Assembly: GCF_018224885.1 (NCBI RefSeq)
Contig: NZ_JAGTXB010000012.1
Coordinates: 124,001-188,000 of the forward strand
Direction: 5' to 3'
From: Chitinophaga hostae
Lineage (GTDB): Bacteria > Bacteroidota > Bacteroidia > Chitinophagales > Chitinophagaceae
DNA length: 64,000 nt
The notes under the pieces were generated by a model. The model saw only the letters and a list, made by a program, of their open reading frames with translations. It was not told the origin of the DNA and ran no database searches. A program made the position numbers and the translations under genes. This document shows positions 44,325 to 52,759 of this stretch, piece by piece. The first letter of the stretch is position 1, and each line of letters starts with the position of its first letter.

Positions 44325-46647
44325 CTGCTAACAATTTTGAATCATGCAATCCCAGCATCTGCATCACCACCGGGATACCGGCGGCTCCGCGTTGGTCGTC
44401 AATACCTCCTGTCGTAACAGTTTTTATGCTGGTGCCGCTGCCTCCGTTCTTTACTTTGTCACCCAGTTTTTTCCGTTCCGGGGCAGTAAAGTTAGAAAAG
44501 GTGCGGCGTAATAACGGCAATACCTGTATGAAAATATCATTTTCCAGTTGAGAAACCCAATGATGTACCATTCCCCACAGCTCTTCATCCAGTAACAGGA
44601 GGATGCCGCTGCCTTTCAGGAACCCTTCCAGCCAGGCTGCTGCCAGTGACGGCGGGTTGGCAACTGACATAGACACACTAAACATCCGGGCCAGTGCTTC
44701 TCCCGTAATAATTTTTGCATCAAACAACAGGCGGGTAGCATATCCTGCTATCATCTGTGCCGATTGTGCATTGCCGGAAATAGCCAGCAGTGTTTGCTGC
44801 CAGGAGCTGCTCAGCGCTTCCTGCTGCAACAGGCTGATGGCATCGTTCATAGCGTAAAAAAGGTCCAGCAGCGCCAGTGCAGCATCGTCTGCCACGGCAG
44901 TGCAGGCAGCCGGCAAACTGATACAGATACGGCCAATCATGCTTTCTGTAATATCGTTTACCAGTGCAGCATCTGTTTTACGTACGTTACCATATCTGCT
45001 GATGTTCACCAGGGATGGAATTACTTCCATCAGCTGTAATACATCGCCGGAGGCGGCTGCCAGGTTGTTGATCCGCTGGATCAGTACAGCCACTACCGCA
45101 GGCAACTCCGCTGGTATCGCGGATTCCAGCATTTTACACACCTGCCGGAGTGTGCTGGTGCTGCCGGCATAATGGGTAACGAAACGGGTGGCAGCTTCTT
45201 CCACCGTATTCCCCCAGCTGCCTTTTTCAATGATATCGATCGAAAAGGCCGGGTCCCATTGCAGCCGCCACTGTTCCTTGAACGTACCCTTACCAGATGT
45301 TTCCGTGCGTTTACCCCAGTGAATATCCATTAATTGCAGCCGGTGCAGGAAAATACTCCTTTCCAGGTCTGTATCTTTACGAAGATCCAGCGTATAGTCT
45401 TTGAAGTCTGCCGTTTGCGGCAGCCTCAGTTTTTTCTGCCATTTTGCAATATCGGCCTGCAGGGGCGGAGTAGGTACTTCCAGTGGCACCTTACCGATCC
45501 GGTTGCGAACGATCAGTTCATCGCGTATCAACTGCATGAGGATACTTTCCCCGTTGCAAAGCACGCTGAGGGTGGCTTCATTCAGCTCTTCCAATCCCGG
45601 GCGTGCATAATGCCTGAGCGCGGCGAGGGCGTTGGCCAGTCTTACCGCCTCCATCACATGCGCTACCGAGGTATCCTGTTGTTGCTCCCTGAAAAGCTTT
45701 GCTACCAGCGCCATCCAGCGGGTGCCGTCATCCGCCGGATGTTCCCATATATGCTCATACCATCCCGGTGAGGGGATGCCGGCGCCATATCCGCTCTCAT
45801 AACTTAAACGGCTATACGTCCATGGTATCCAGGTACATTCCACTTTTGCTTTGGGCAGTCCTTTCAACAGCTCCTGATCTTCCTTTTGTTTGGGCATATT
45901 TTGCAGGGCAGGTGCATGCCAGGCGCCGCAGATCACCGCAATGCGCTGGAACATTTCCTTTTCAGCCAAACGGATACATTTCCGCATCCAGGCTTCCCGC
46001 AGCTGTTCATGCCGGTCATTGCGCCGGGGCAGTTCCTCCCGGAGCGCCTGCATGGCATCGTTTACCGCTTCAAATACCTGTGTTTGTTGTTGCCGGTATT
46101 CAAACATATGTTCCCACCACCTTTCTCCATCATCGTAACCGGCGGCTGCAGCCAGGTGTGAAATAGGATCACGGGCAGGTATAAACGGAGTATCGGTGCC
46201 GGTATCAAAAACTTCGTGACTGGTATTGCGTGATTGCCTGCGCCGGAGTGATTGCAGTCCGTCTGCAGTACCGGCTTCTCCGGCGGTTAATCCTTTGGCA
46301 GTCTCCGCTTTTGCCGCTTCTTCATTTTCGATCCCGAACACGTGCGACAGCGGCAGATCCATAAAACGAACATGGATGCGCTGTTGCCCCGCATATAACA
46401 TGGCCTGCCACTCCGGTGAAAAGGCGGCGAACGGATAGAAGCAGGCTTTCTGCGGACTATCAGGTTGATACGCAAGTATCGCCACAGGAGGCTGCAGGTC
46501 TTCATGACTCGCCCATTGTATGAGGGCGTCTGCCTCCGGAGGTCCTTCTATCAACACAATATCCGGTTGCAGCTCTTCGAGGAATGCTTTTACATTCCTG
46601 GCAGAACCAGGTCCATGGTGCCGGATACCTAAAATATGTACAGACAT
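44314..46647 (-). CDS. DUF5682-family protein with TraB/TIKI/EreA-like N-terminal signature
   Basis: A 777-residue cytosolic protein matching what I recall of DUF5682, which is known mostly next to MoxR-VWA genes. The N-terminal 250 residues contain HILGIRHHGPGSARNV (His10, His11), then QPDIVLIEGPPEAD (Glu34), and after a long insert REAWMRKCI and RIAVICGAWHAPAL (His244). This order, G-x-x-H, E-x-P, R-x-x-x-M, V-x-x-G-x-x-H, is that of the TraB/TIKI/EreA/ChaN superfamily, so an enzymatic (hydrolase or esterase-like) role is inferred. The remaining 500 residues are helical. The MoxR gene is 26 nt upstream. Confidence 0.8.
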   Translation of the reverse strand: MSVHILGIRHHGPGSARNVKAFLEELQPDIVLIEGPPEADALIQWASHEDLQPPVAILAYQPDSPQKACFYPFAAFSPEWQAMLYAGQQRIHVRFMDLPLSHVFGIENEEAAKAETAKGLTAGEAGTADGLQSLRRRQSRNTSHEVFDTGTDTPFIPARDPISHLAAAAGYDDGERWWEHMFEYRQQQTQVFEAVNDAMQALREELPRRNDRHEQLREAWMRKCIRLAEKEMFQRIAVICGAWHAPALQNMPKQKEDQELLKGLPKAKVECTWIPWTYSRLSYESGYGAGIPSPGWYEHIWEHPADDGTRWMALVAKLFREQQQDTSVAHVMEAVRLANALAALRHYARPGLEELNEATLSVLCNGESILMQLIRDELIVRNRIGKVPLEVPTPPLQADIAKWQKKLRLPQTADFKDYTLDLRKDTDLERSIFLHRLQLMDIHWGKRTETSGKGTFKEQWRLQWDPAFSIDIIEKGSWGNTVEEAATRFVTHYAGSTSTLRQVCKMLESAIPAELPAVVAVLIQRINNLAAASGDVLQLMEVIPSLVNISRYGNVRKTDAALVNDITESMIGRICISLPAACTAVADDAALALLDLFYAMNDAISLLQQEALSSSWQQTLLAISGNAQSAQMIAGYATRLLFDAKIITGEALARMFSVSMSVANPPSLAAAWLEGFLKGSGILLLLDEELWGMVHHWVSQLENDIFIQVLPLLRRTFSNFTAPERKKLGDKVKNGGSGTSIKTVTTGGIDDQRGAAGIPVVMQMLGLHDSKLLADGA

Positions 46648-46673
46648 CTATCTTGCTTAATCGTAAAATAAAA

Positions 46674-47753
46674 TTACGCCAGGTCCCTGCAGGCGCGGTA
46701 TACATCTTTCCACTCTTCCCTGGTTTTTACTACTGTTTCCAGGTATTCCTGCCATACCAGTTTATCCTGCACAGGATCTTTCACCACTGCGCCGATAATG
46801 CCGGCGGCCAGGTCGGCTGCATTCAGTCTGCCGTCGCCGAAATAGGCTGCCAGCGCAAGCCCATTATTTACCACAGAAATGGCTTCCGCAGTACTCAGCG
46901 TGCTGCCGGGAGATTTCAGTTTGGTTTTACCATCCAGCGTAACACCATTGCGCAGCTCACGGAAGATAGTGACTATCCGGCGGATTTCTTCTACCGCAGG
47001 CTTTTCTGCAGGCAGTTCCATCACTTTTTCAAAACTTTCCACCCGTCTTCTTACAATATCAATTTCTTCTTCCATAGATTCCGGTACAGGCAGTATAACG
47101 GTGTTGAACCTACGTTTTAATGCACTGGATAATTCGTTGACGCCTTTATCCCGGTTATTGGCGGTGGCAATTACGTTAAAGCCTTTACTGGCCTGCACTT
47201 CTGTATTCAGTTCCGGTATAGGAAGTGTTTTTTCAGACAGGATGGTAATGAGCGTATCCTGCACATCGGCGCCTATACGGGTAAGTTCTTCAATTCTTGC
47301 TATTTTACCATCCTGCATGGCGCGGAGCACGGGTGTTTCCACCAACGCATTCCTGGAAGGCCCCTCTGCCAGTAAACGTGCATAGTTCCAGCCATAGCGG
47401 ATACTCTCTTCACTGGTTCCTGCGGTACCCTGTATGATCATGGTGGAATCGCCGCTGATGCCGGCAGCCAGATGTTCACTAACCCAGCTTTTGGCCGTTC
47501 CGGGCAGGCCATACAACAGCAGTGCGCGGTCAGTGGCCAGCGTGGCTACGGCTATTTCCATCAGGCGTTTGCTGCCAATATATTTGGGTGTTACTTCAAA
47601 ACCATTTTTCAGTTTCCCGCCTATGAGGTAGGTCACTACAGACTGGGGGGATAACAACCAGTTTTGGGGGCGTTTTTCCTGGTCCTGTTTTTTCAGTTCT
47701 TCCAGCTCTTCTGCAAAAAGCTGTTCGGCGTGATAGCGTAAAATGTCAGACAT
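46674..47753 (-). CDS. MoxR-family AAA+ ATPase (YehL-like)
   Basis: A 359-residue AAA+ protein. Walker A is GLPGTAKS (82-89), sensor 1 lies in FNVIATANNRD (about 192-202) and the arginine finger in ALKRRFN (about 211-217). The Walker B region reads GKIARIEELTRIG (150-161), with Glu-Glu where most MoxR proteins have Asp-Glu; the same style is what I recall for YehL-type members. Such ATPases remodel or insert cofactors into a substrate presented by a VWA protein. It is the third gene of the operon. Confidence 0.92.
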   Translation of the reverse strand: MSDILRYHAEQLFAEELEELKKQDQEKRPQNWLLSPQSVVTYLIGGKLKNGFEVTPKYIGSKRLMEIAVATLATDRALLLYGLPGTAKSWVSEHLAAGISGDSTMIIQGTAGTSEESIRYGWNYARLLAEGPSRNALVETPVLRAMQDGKIARIEELTRIGADVQDTLITILSEKTLPIPELNTEVQASKGFNVIATANNRDKGVNELSSALKRRFNTVILPVPESMEEEIDIVRRRVESFEKVMELPAEKPAVEEIRRIVTIFRELRNGVTLDGKTKLKSPGSTLSTAEAISVVNNGLALAAYFGDGRLNAADLAAGIIGAVVKDPVQDKLVWQEYLETVVKTREEWKDVYRACRDLA

Positions 47754-47761
47754 AAATAGTG

Positions 47762-47881
47762 TTTTAGCGGTTAGCTTTTAGCAGTTAGCTTTTAGGCGCT
47801 TTGCTGGTAAGCTGATAGTTATTTGTTTTGTTTTGTAGCCTCGGGCTTTTTGCTTTCCGGCCTTCAGCTTTTTTAAAGGCC
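47762..47881. repeat. Heptamer arrays overlapping the 3' end of the DUF5691 gene (locus G)
   Basis: Two heptamer arrays in the same orientation (about 47762-47803 and 47841-47881), so no long hairpin. Seen on the minus strand they are purine-rich and resemble loci A and B (GCTGAAGGC, GAAAGCAAAAAGC) and locus F (TAAAAGCTAACTGCTAAAAG). They provide the last codons and stop of the DUF5691 gene and fill the gap before MoxR. Confidence 0.8.
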
Positions 47882-49329
47882 CCGGGTAGCTGGCTTTTTG
47901 CCTGTAAAAGTTTACCCAGGTGAACTTTTATGTTATTCCAGTATCCAACATGGTAAGATTCTGACGGCACAATATCATCCAGGGAAGCCGCGATGGCTAC
48001 GGGTATCTGGCGGATTACATTATTCATAAAAAGCTGGTTGTAGGTATAAGGTTGTGTAGCCGCATACCGCAGGATCTTTGTACATAATGCCACACTCCAT
48101 TCTGCCGGATGATTGCCAGCATATTTGATAATGGCTTCCGGGTATTCATCAAAGAATTTTTCGCTGAGCTCCTGTTGTTGTACAGGGGGAAGCATCGGAA
48201 GGATATCGATATAAAATGTTTCACTCTGTTGCATAAACGTTACCGCCCTTTCCTGGTCGCCAAACCAGGCGATGGCCTGCACCAGTGCAGGGGCAAAGGG
48301 TTTCAGTGGTTCCTGTTGCAAAAACATCGTCATTATTTCCGCGGCAGACCTTCCAAAATGTGTCTCCCACCTCGAAGGATGCACAAGACTGATCAACTGG
48401 CAGAGTATATGTGTTTCGTCGGATACCTGTTTATTATTACTGAGTTTTTCTATGCCGCTCTGAAAAACAGGATCATCGTTTAATTCCGGCAGCGCTACCA
48501 CCACATGTCCGTCGTACTGAAGTTGTATAGCGCCCGCCAACACCTGCCAGTACTGCTCATGCAGCGAGGAACCGGGTAGTTTTTTCAGGATCCTCATTAC
48601 GGTTTCCTTTACCTGTTTGCTTTTTTCCGACAGCAGCGATTCCAGCCATTCAAGATCTGTTGTAGCCGGTATTTCTTCCAACACCCCCAGCAGTTCGGTT
48701 TTCACCGTGGCGCTTTCTTTGGGCCAGGTTTGCTGCAGCCATTGGAGGGCTATAACGGGATCGGTTGTGCGTATTTCCTTCAGCGCTTCCACCCGTTGGG
48801 CAGTGGCGCCGTTGAGCCATCTTTCCTCCGGCGTATCTGCCACCCTTGAAAAATTCCAATCCGGGTTAAATTGCCCCAGCCAAGCTGCTCGGTGTCCTCC
48901 CGCCGCCGCAGTCAGTACGCGGAGCGATTTGTTGCGCCATGCTTTGTCGAGCATAACCGGCAGTTGTGCAGGCGGCAGTAGCAAATTGGCTTTGGTACAG
49001 TATTCCAGCCACAGCTGCAATAGTTGTATGCTATCTGTTTCCAGCACCGGTTGCAATACCCGGATGGCAGCGGGCGGGCAGCAGGCTTTTGTTTCCGGCG
49101 TGCAAACCGTCATAGGCGGAACGGCGGCCGTAACCGGCTGTGTACCGCTTTGACGGTAGTTGTAAGTTACCGCGGCCAGGTGCAGGAATTGTTCTTCCCT
49201 GTCGAGCGAAGCATTTCCGAGAATGGTATCCGCTGCCTGCCGCAGTGGCCCGCTCAGGCCCTGTGCGTCTGCCGGCTTTTTGGCAGTGCCTAGCAGGGCG
49301 GTATTGATGATATGATTCCAGCGCTCCAT
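47785..49329 (-). CDS. DUF5691-family helical protein
   Basis: A 514-residue protein, mostly helical, matching what I recall of the DUF5691 family, which occurs between SWIM and MoxR genes in actinobacterial and Bacteroidota clusters. Internal segments such as RVEALKEIRTTDPVIALQW and VKETVMRILKKLPGS look HEAT-like. There is no catalytic motif or signal peptide. The last 30 or so residues (from KKAEGRKAKSP to KAPKS) are encoded by the heptamer repeat of locus G and are probably not part of the folded protein. Its ATG shares one base with the SWIM stop (TAATG). Confidence 0.75.
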   Translation of the reverse strand: MERWNHIINTALLGTAKKPADAQGLSGPLRQAADTILGNASLDREEQFLHLAAVTYNYRQSGTQPVTAAVPPMTVCTPETKACCPPAAIRVLQPVLETDSIQLLQLWLEYCTKANLLLPPAQLPVMLDKAWRNKSLRVLTAAAGGHRAAWLGQFNPDWNFSRVADTPEERWLNGATAQRVEALKEIRTTDPVIALQWLQQTWPKESATVKTELLGVLEEIPATTDLEWLESLLSEKSKQVKETVMRILKKLPGSSLHEQYWQVLAGAIQLQYDGHVVVALPELNDDPVFQSGIEKLSNNKQVSDETHILCQLISLVHPSRWETHFGRSAAEIMTMFLQQEPLKPFAPALVQAIAWFGDQERAVTFMQQSETFYIDILPMLPPVQQQELSEKFFDEYPEAIIKYAGNHPAEWSVALCTKILRYAATQPYTYNQLFMNNVIRQIPVAIAASLDDIVPSESYHVGYWNNIKVHLGKLLQAKSQLPGAFKKAEGRKAKSPRLQNKTNNYQLTSKAPKS

Positions 49330-50642
49330 TATAGTATTTTATATTCCTGTTCATGCCATACACCTATCGGCTCATATTGTGTTTCCCGGCCGGTCACCGC
49401 CATGTGCAGCGGAGCTCCTCCGCTGAGGGCGAGCAGTTTCCAGATATGCGCAAATCCTTTTTTCACCGGCATCAGTTGCTGCTGGCTATCCTGCAGCCAC
49501 CACTGTTCCTGGTGCCATATGGGGGTGAGTGTTGCGATCGTATATACCTGGTCGTTATATACCGGCCAAACGGCGCTGATGGCTGTTTGTTCGGCCACAA
49601 CTTCTTCCCAGCCGGTAAAGCCGTTGAAGGTGTGATCGGAAGGAACGGTCATTTGTTGTTTGATGATGGCCCGCAGCGGAGCGGCAGAAGGGTAGTATAC
49701 AAGTTCGGCCTGTATGGTGGTGCCGGGAGCGAGCGGATTGGCGATGGTGCTTTGTCCGCGTACAAAAAACTGCAGTATCAGCGCGTTGCGTTTTGAATGT
49801 ATGCCGTGCAGCCAGTAACGTTCTACCACCAGGCGGTCTTCTTCCGAGGTTTGTTTGCCCAGTACCTGCCAGGTGTCGCTGATGCCGGTTTGTTCTTTCA
49901 GTTCTTCCTGCGACTGGGAAAAACCGACGCTGCTGCGTATGTCCTGCTGCAGGTTCTCCGGTAGCTGGGAAAGGTGCTGGTAGCCTTGTATTACCAGGTA
50001 GATGCGGAGGAGCTGATTCATAAACACGGTTTGCCAGCCTTCATGAAAGTAGCTGATATCTGCGAGTTCCCGCATCATGGCCGCAAGTCCGGGCGACTGG
50101 GCATCTACCATCCGCCTGATCATATTTTCAAAAAAGGAGGGGTCTTTTTCCGGCAGGTCCATAATGCCGTTCCGTACCAGGTCTTTGATCCAGCGCAGGA
50201 GTTCCGCAGTGCCGTCGCTGACTTTCTGTTGCCGGGCCTGTTGTCTTTTTGCCTGGGCGGCGGTATCCGGTTGTTTCTCCGGTGTGCTGGCCTGCACTGC
50301 TTTCTTCTCTTCTCTTTCTGCACGTTTGGCCAGCCATTCGCTTACCCATGGTGGAGGTGTTTGTTCGGTGAACAAGGTTGTTTGCCGGGAGTATAGCAAT
50401 AATAGTCCCAGGCCATGTTTGCAGGGAAACTTACGGCTCGGACAGCTGCATTTAAACGCCATATTGCCCGTGTCAATCTGTGTCTGGTATGGTTTGCTGC
50501 CGCTGCCCTGGCATTCTCCCCATAACGCATTGTCGCCAACGCCTTTGCTGACCCATTTAGCCGGATTGGCCAGGTCCTTCCCCGATTTGCGGGAAGATTC
50601 ATCAGGCGCCATAGCAAGCACTTGTTCGTCGGATAGGTTCAA
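49329..50642 (-). CDS. SWIM zinc-finger protein (YehQ-like)
   Basis: A 437-residue protein and first gene of the operon. The SWIM finger is clear near the N-terminus: FKCSCPSRKFPCKHGLGLLL, Cys65-x-Cys67-x6-Cys74-x-His76. A charged Lys/Gln-rich linker (about 105-145) leads to a larger mixed domain ending in repeated strand patterns. SWIM domains bind zinc and mediate protein or nucleic-acid contacts. In E. coli, YehQ is the equivalent gene beside yehL and yehP. It may recruit the complex to its target; this is inferred. Confidence 0.88.
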   Translation of the reverse strand: MNLSDEQVLAMAPDESSRKSGKDLANPAKWVSKGVGDNALWGECQGSGSKPYQTQIDTGNMAFKCSCPSRKFPCKHGLGLLLLYSRQTTLFTEQTPPPWVSEWLAKRAEREEKKAVQASTPEKQPDTAAQAKRQQARQQKVSDGTAELLRWIKDLVRNGIMDLPEKDPSFFENMIRRMVDAQSPGLAAMMRELADISYFHEGWQTVFMNQLLRIYLVIQGYQHLSQLPENLQQDIRSSVGFSQSQEELKEQTGISDTWQVLGKQTSEEDRLVVERYWLHGIHSKRNALILQFFVRGQSTIANPLAPGTTIQAELVYYPSAAPLRAIIKQQMTVPSDHTFNGFTGWEEVVAEQTAISAVWPVYNDQVYTIATLTPIWHQEQWWLQDSQQQLMPVKKGFAHIWKLLALSGGAPLHMAVTGRETQYEPIGVWHEQEYKIL

Positions 50643-50689
50643 TGGATTAACGATTTAAAGCACAAATTAAATAATTCCATAAAAGAAAA

Positions 50690-50733
50690 AACCAAATATC
50701 AAATAACACTACGCAGTGTATTTGGTATTTGGT
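50690..50733 (-). terminator. Terminator of the suf operon, also heptamer-built (locus H)
   Basis: A 15-bp stem (AACCAAATATCAAAT and its complement, one G-U) extended by ACACT/AGTGT. On the minus strand it is followed by TTTTTTCTTTT, as expected for termination of the suf transcript. The arms are themselves 7-mers (ACCAAAT, ATCAAAT; GTATTTG twice). Confidence 0.85.
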
Positions 50734-50757
50734 TCAAGTATCGGATAAAGTTTTCGC

Positions 50758-51069
50758 TTACAGAAAACCCAGTTCCAGTTTTGCTTCTTCACTCATCATA
50801 TCCCTGGTCCACGGTGGATCAAAAGTAAGGTGTACATCCACGTCGGAAACGCCTTCTATATTCCTTACCTTTTCATCTACTTCGCGGATGATATCTCCTG
50901 CTACCGGGCAACCGGGGGCGGTGAGGGTCATATCAATTCCAATCCGGTTGTTTTCCTTGATTTTGATTTCGTATACCAGCCCCAGTTCCCATATATTCAC
51001 CGGAATTTCCGGATCGTATACGGTTTTCAGCTGTGCTTCTATCTGTTCTCTTAATGTTGCTTCACTCAT
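50758..51069 (-). CDS. DUF59 (MIP18/SufT-like) metal-sulfur cluster assembly factor
   Basis: A 103-residue protein of the DUF59 family. Visible: YDPEIPVNIWELGLVYEI, the conserved cysteine in TLTAPGCPVAG, and DVHLTFDPPWTRDMM. Members help deliver iron-sulfur clusters to client proteins. It is the last gene of the suf operon. Its ATG overlaps the sufE stop by four bases, and the terminator lies 25 nt behind it. Confidence 0.92.
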   Translation of the reverse strand: MSEATLREQIEAQLKTVYDPEIPVNIWELGLVYEIKIKENNRIGIDMTLTAPGCPVAGDIIREVDEKVRNIEGVSDVDVHLTFDPPWTRDMMSEEAKLELGFL

Positions 51070-51494
51070 TGCTGGTTAATTTTAGCCTGGTAAGCGATGG
51101 CATAGAGTTTCATTTGTTTCAGCATACTCAGCAACCCGTTGGAGCGGGTAGGGGAGAGATGACTGCTTAAACCAATGGCATCAATGAAGTAAATATCTGC
51201 CGTCGCAATTTCCTGGGGAGTATGACCGGAAAGCACATAGATCATCAGGCTTACCAGCCCTTTGGTGATCACTGCATCGCTGTCGCCCGAAAAAAGCAGT
51301 TGCCCGTCTTTCAGCTCCGTGTGCAGCCACACCCTGGATTGACAGCCTTTGATCAGGTTGTCGGGTGTTTTAAATTCTTCTGCGATGAGCGGCAATTCCT
51401 TGCCCAGCTGGATAATGTATTCATACTTATCTTCCCAGCTGCCCATCACCGAAAAATCGGATATTATTTCTTCCTGTATTTCCTGAATCGTCAT
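51066..51494 (-). CDS. sufE: SufE sulfur-acceptor protein
   Basis: A 142-residue protein matching SufE. The sulfur-accepting Cys51 lies in LIKGCQSRVW, and GLVSLMIYVLSGHTPQEI and LSPTRSNGLLSML are the family's helical signatures. It takes persulfide sulfur from SufS and hands it to SufB. It is ten bases downstream of sufS and overlaps the DUF59 gene by four. Confidence 0.95.
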   Translation of the reverse strand: MTIQEIQEEIISDFSVMGSWEDKYEYIIQLGKELPLIAEEFKTPDNLIKGCQSRVWLHTELKDGQLLFSGDSDAVITKGLVSLMIYVLSGHTPQEIATADIYFIDAIGLSSHLSPTRSNGLLSMLKQMKLYAIAYQAKINQQ

Positions 51495-51504
51495 ATTCGC
51501 CTGT

Positions 51505-52752
51505 TTACAAAAGCATGGCAGCGGCTCTTTTAACGCCGGCCACCAGTTTGTCTATGTCTTCCCTGGTATTATAAAAAGAAAGTGATGCACGAACAGTACC
51601 GGGGATTTTAAAGATATCCATCAGTGGTTCGGTGCAATGGTGTCCTGTTCTTACTGCAATCCCCTGCTGGTCCAGCAGCTCACCCATATCAAACGGATGG
51701 ATATTGTGTACCAGGAAGGAGATGGCGCCACTTCTGCGGGCGGCGTCGCCGATAAAACGGATACCATCAATCTTGCGTAATTCCTGCATGGCATACTCCA
51801 TTAATTCTTCTTCCCATTGCTGGATTTTGGAGATACCGGTTTGCTGTAAATATTCGATGGCAGTACCCAGCGCAATGGCGCCTGCAATATTGGGAGTACC
51901 GGCTTCGAATTTATAAGGTAATTCGTTATAGATTGTTTTTTCGAAAGTAACGGTCTTGATCATATCGCCGCCACCCTGGTAGGGAGGCAGTTTATCCAGC
52001 CATGCCTTTTTGCCATAGAGAACGCCGGTGCCCGTTGGTGCATAAATTTTATGCCCGGAAAACGCGAGGAACTCCACGTCCAGTGCCTGTACATCAATAC
52101 TGATATGTTGAATAGCCTGTGCGGCATCCAGCAGTACAGGTATATTTCGTGCGTGCGCCAGCGTTATAATATCTTCTACCGGGTTTATGGTACCCATGGT
52201 ATTGGAAACATAGGTAACGGCCACAATTTTCACGGTGTCGTCCAGCATGGCTTCATAGGCATCCATCAGCAATTCACCGCGTTCGTTGATGGGAATCACT
52301 TTCAGGGTAGCGCCGCGTTCTTCGCAGGCAATCTGCCAGGGCACAATATTACTATGGTGTTCCATGGAAGATATGATCACGCTGTCGCCTTCGTTCAGGA
52401 AACGACGGCTCATGGTATTGGCTACCAGGTTAATACCGTCTGTTGTGCCTTTGGTAAAGATGACTTCGTGCGGATCAGCCGCGTTGATATAGCCAGCCAC
52501 AGTAATACGGGCTCTCTCATATGCGTTGGTGGCCACCTGGCTCAGGTGATGCACACCCCGGTGCACATTGCTGTTATATTCTTCGTAATAGCGGGCTTCT
52601 GCTGCTATTACTACCTGCGGCTTCTGCGTGGTAGCTCCGTTGTCGAGGTACACCAGCGGTTTGCCATGTACCTGTTGCTGCAGGATAGGAAAATCCTTTC
52701 TGATCTGCGTTACATCCAGGCCGGCGGTTACTATGTTAGCAATATGTTCCAT
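51505..52752 (-). CDS. sufS: Cysteine desulfurase SufS
   Basis: A 415-residue PLP enzyme of the group II desulfurases. The Schiff-base Lys235 lies in FSGHKIYAPTG, the catalytic Cys373 in RTGHHCTEPLM, and SSMEHHSNIVPW and LDAAQAIQHI are family motifs. It releases sulfur from cysteine for the SufBCD scaffold with SufE as acceptor. It sits 7 nt downstream of sufD in the operon. Confidence 0.96.
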   Translation of the reverse strand: MEHIANIVTAGLDVTQIRKDFPILQQQVHGKPLVYLDNGATTQKPQVVIAAEARYYEEYNSNVHRGVHHLSQVATNAYERARITVAGYINAADPHEVIFTKGTTDGINLVANTMSRRFLNEGDSVIISSMEHHSNIVPWQIACEERGATLKVIPINERGELLMDAYEAMLDDTVKIVAVTYVSNTMGTINPVEDIITLAHARNIPVLLDAAQAIQHISIDVQALDVEFLAFSGHKIYAPTGTGVLYGKKAWLDKLPPYQGGGDMIKTVTFEKTIYNELPYKFEAGTPNIAGAIALGTAIEYLQQTGISKIQQWEEELMEYAMQELRKIDGIRFIGDAARRSGAISFLVHNIHPFDMGELLDQQGIAVRTGHHCTEPLMDIFKIPGTVRASLSFYNTREDIDKLVAGVKRAAAMLL

Positions 52753-52759
52753 CGTAATT

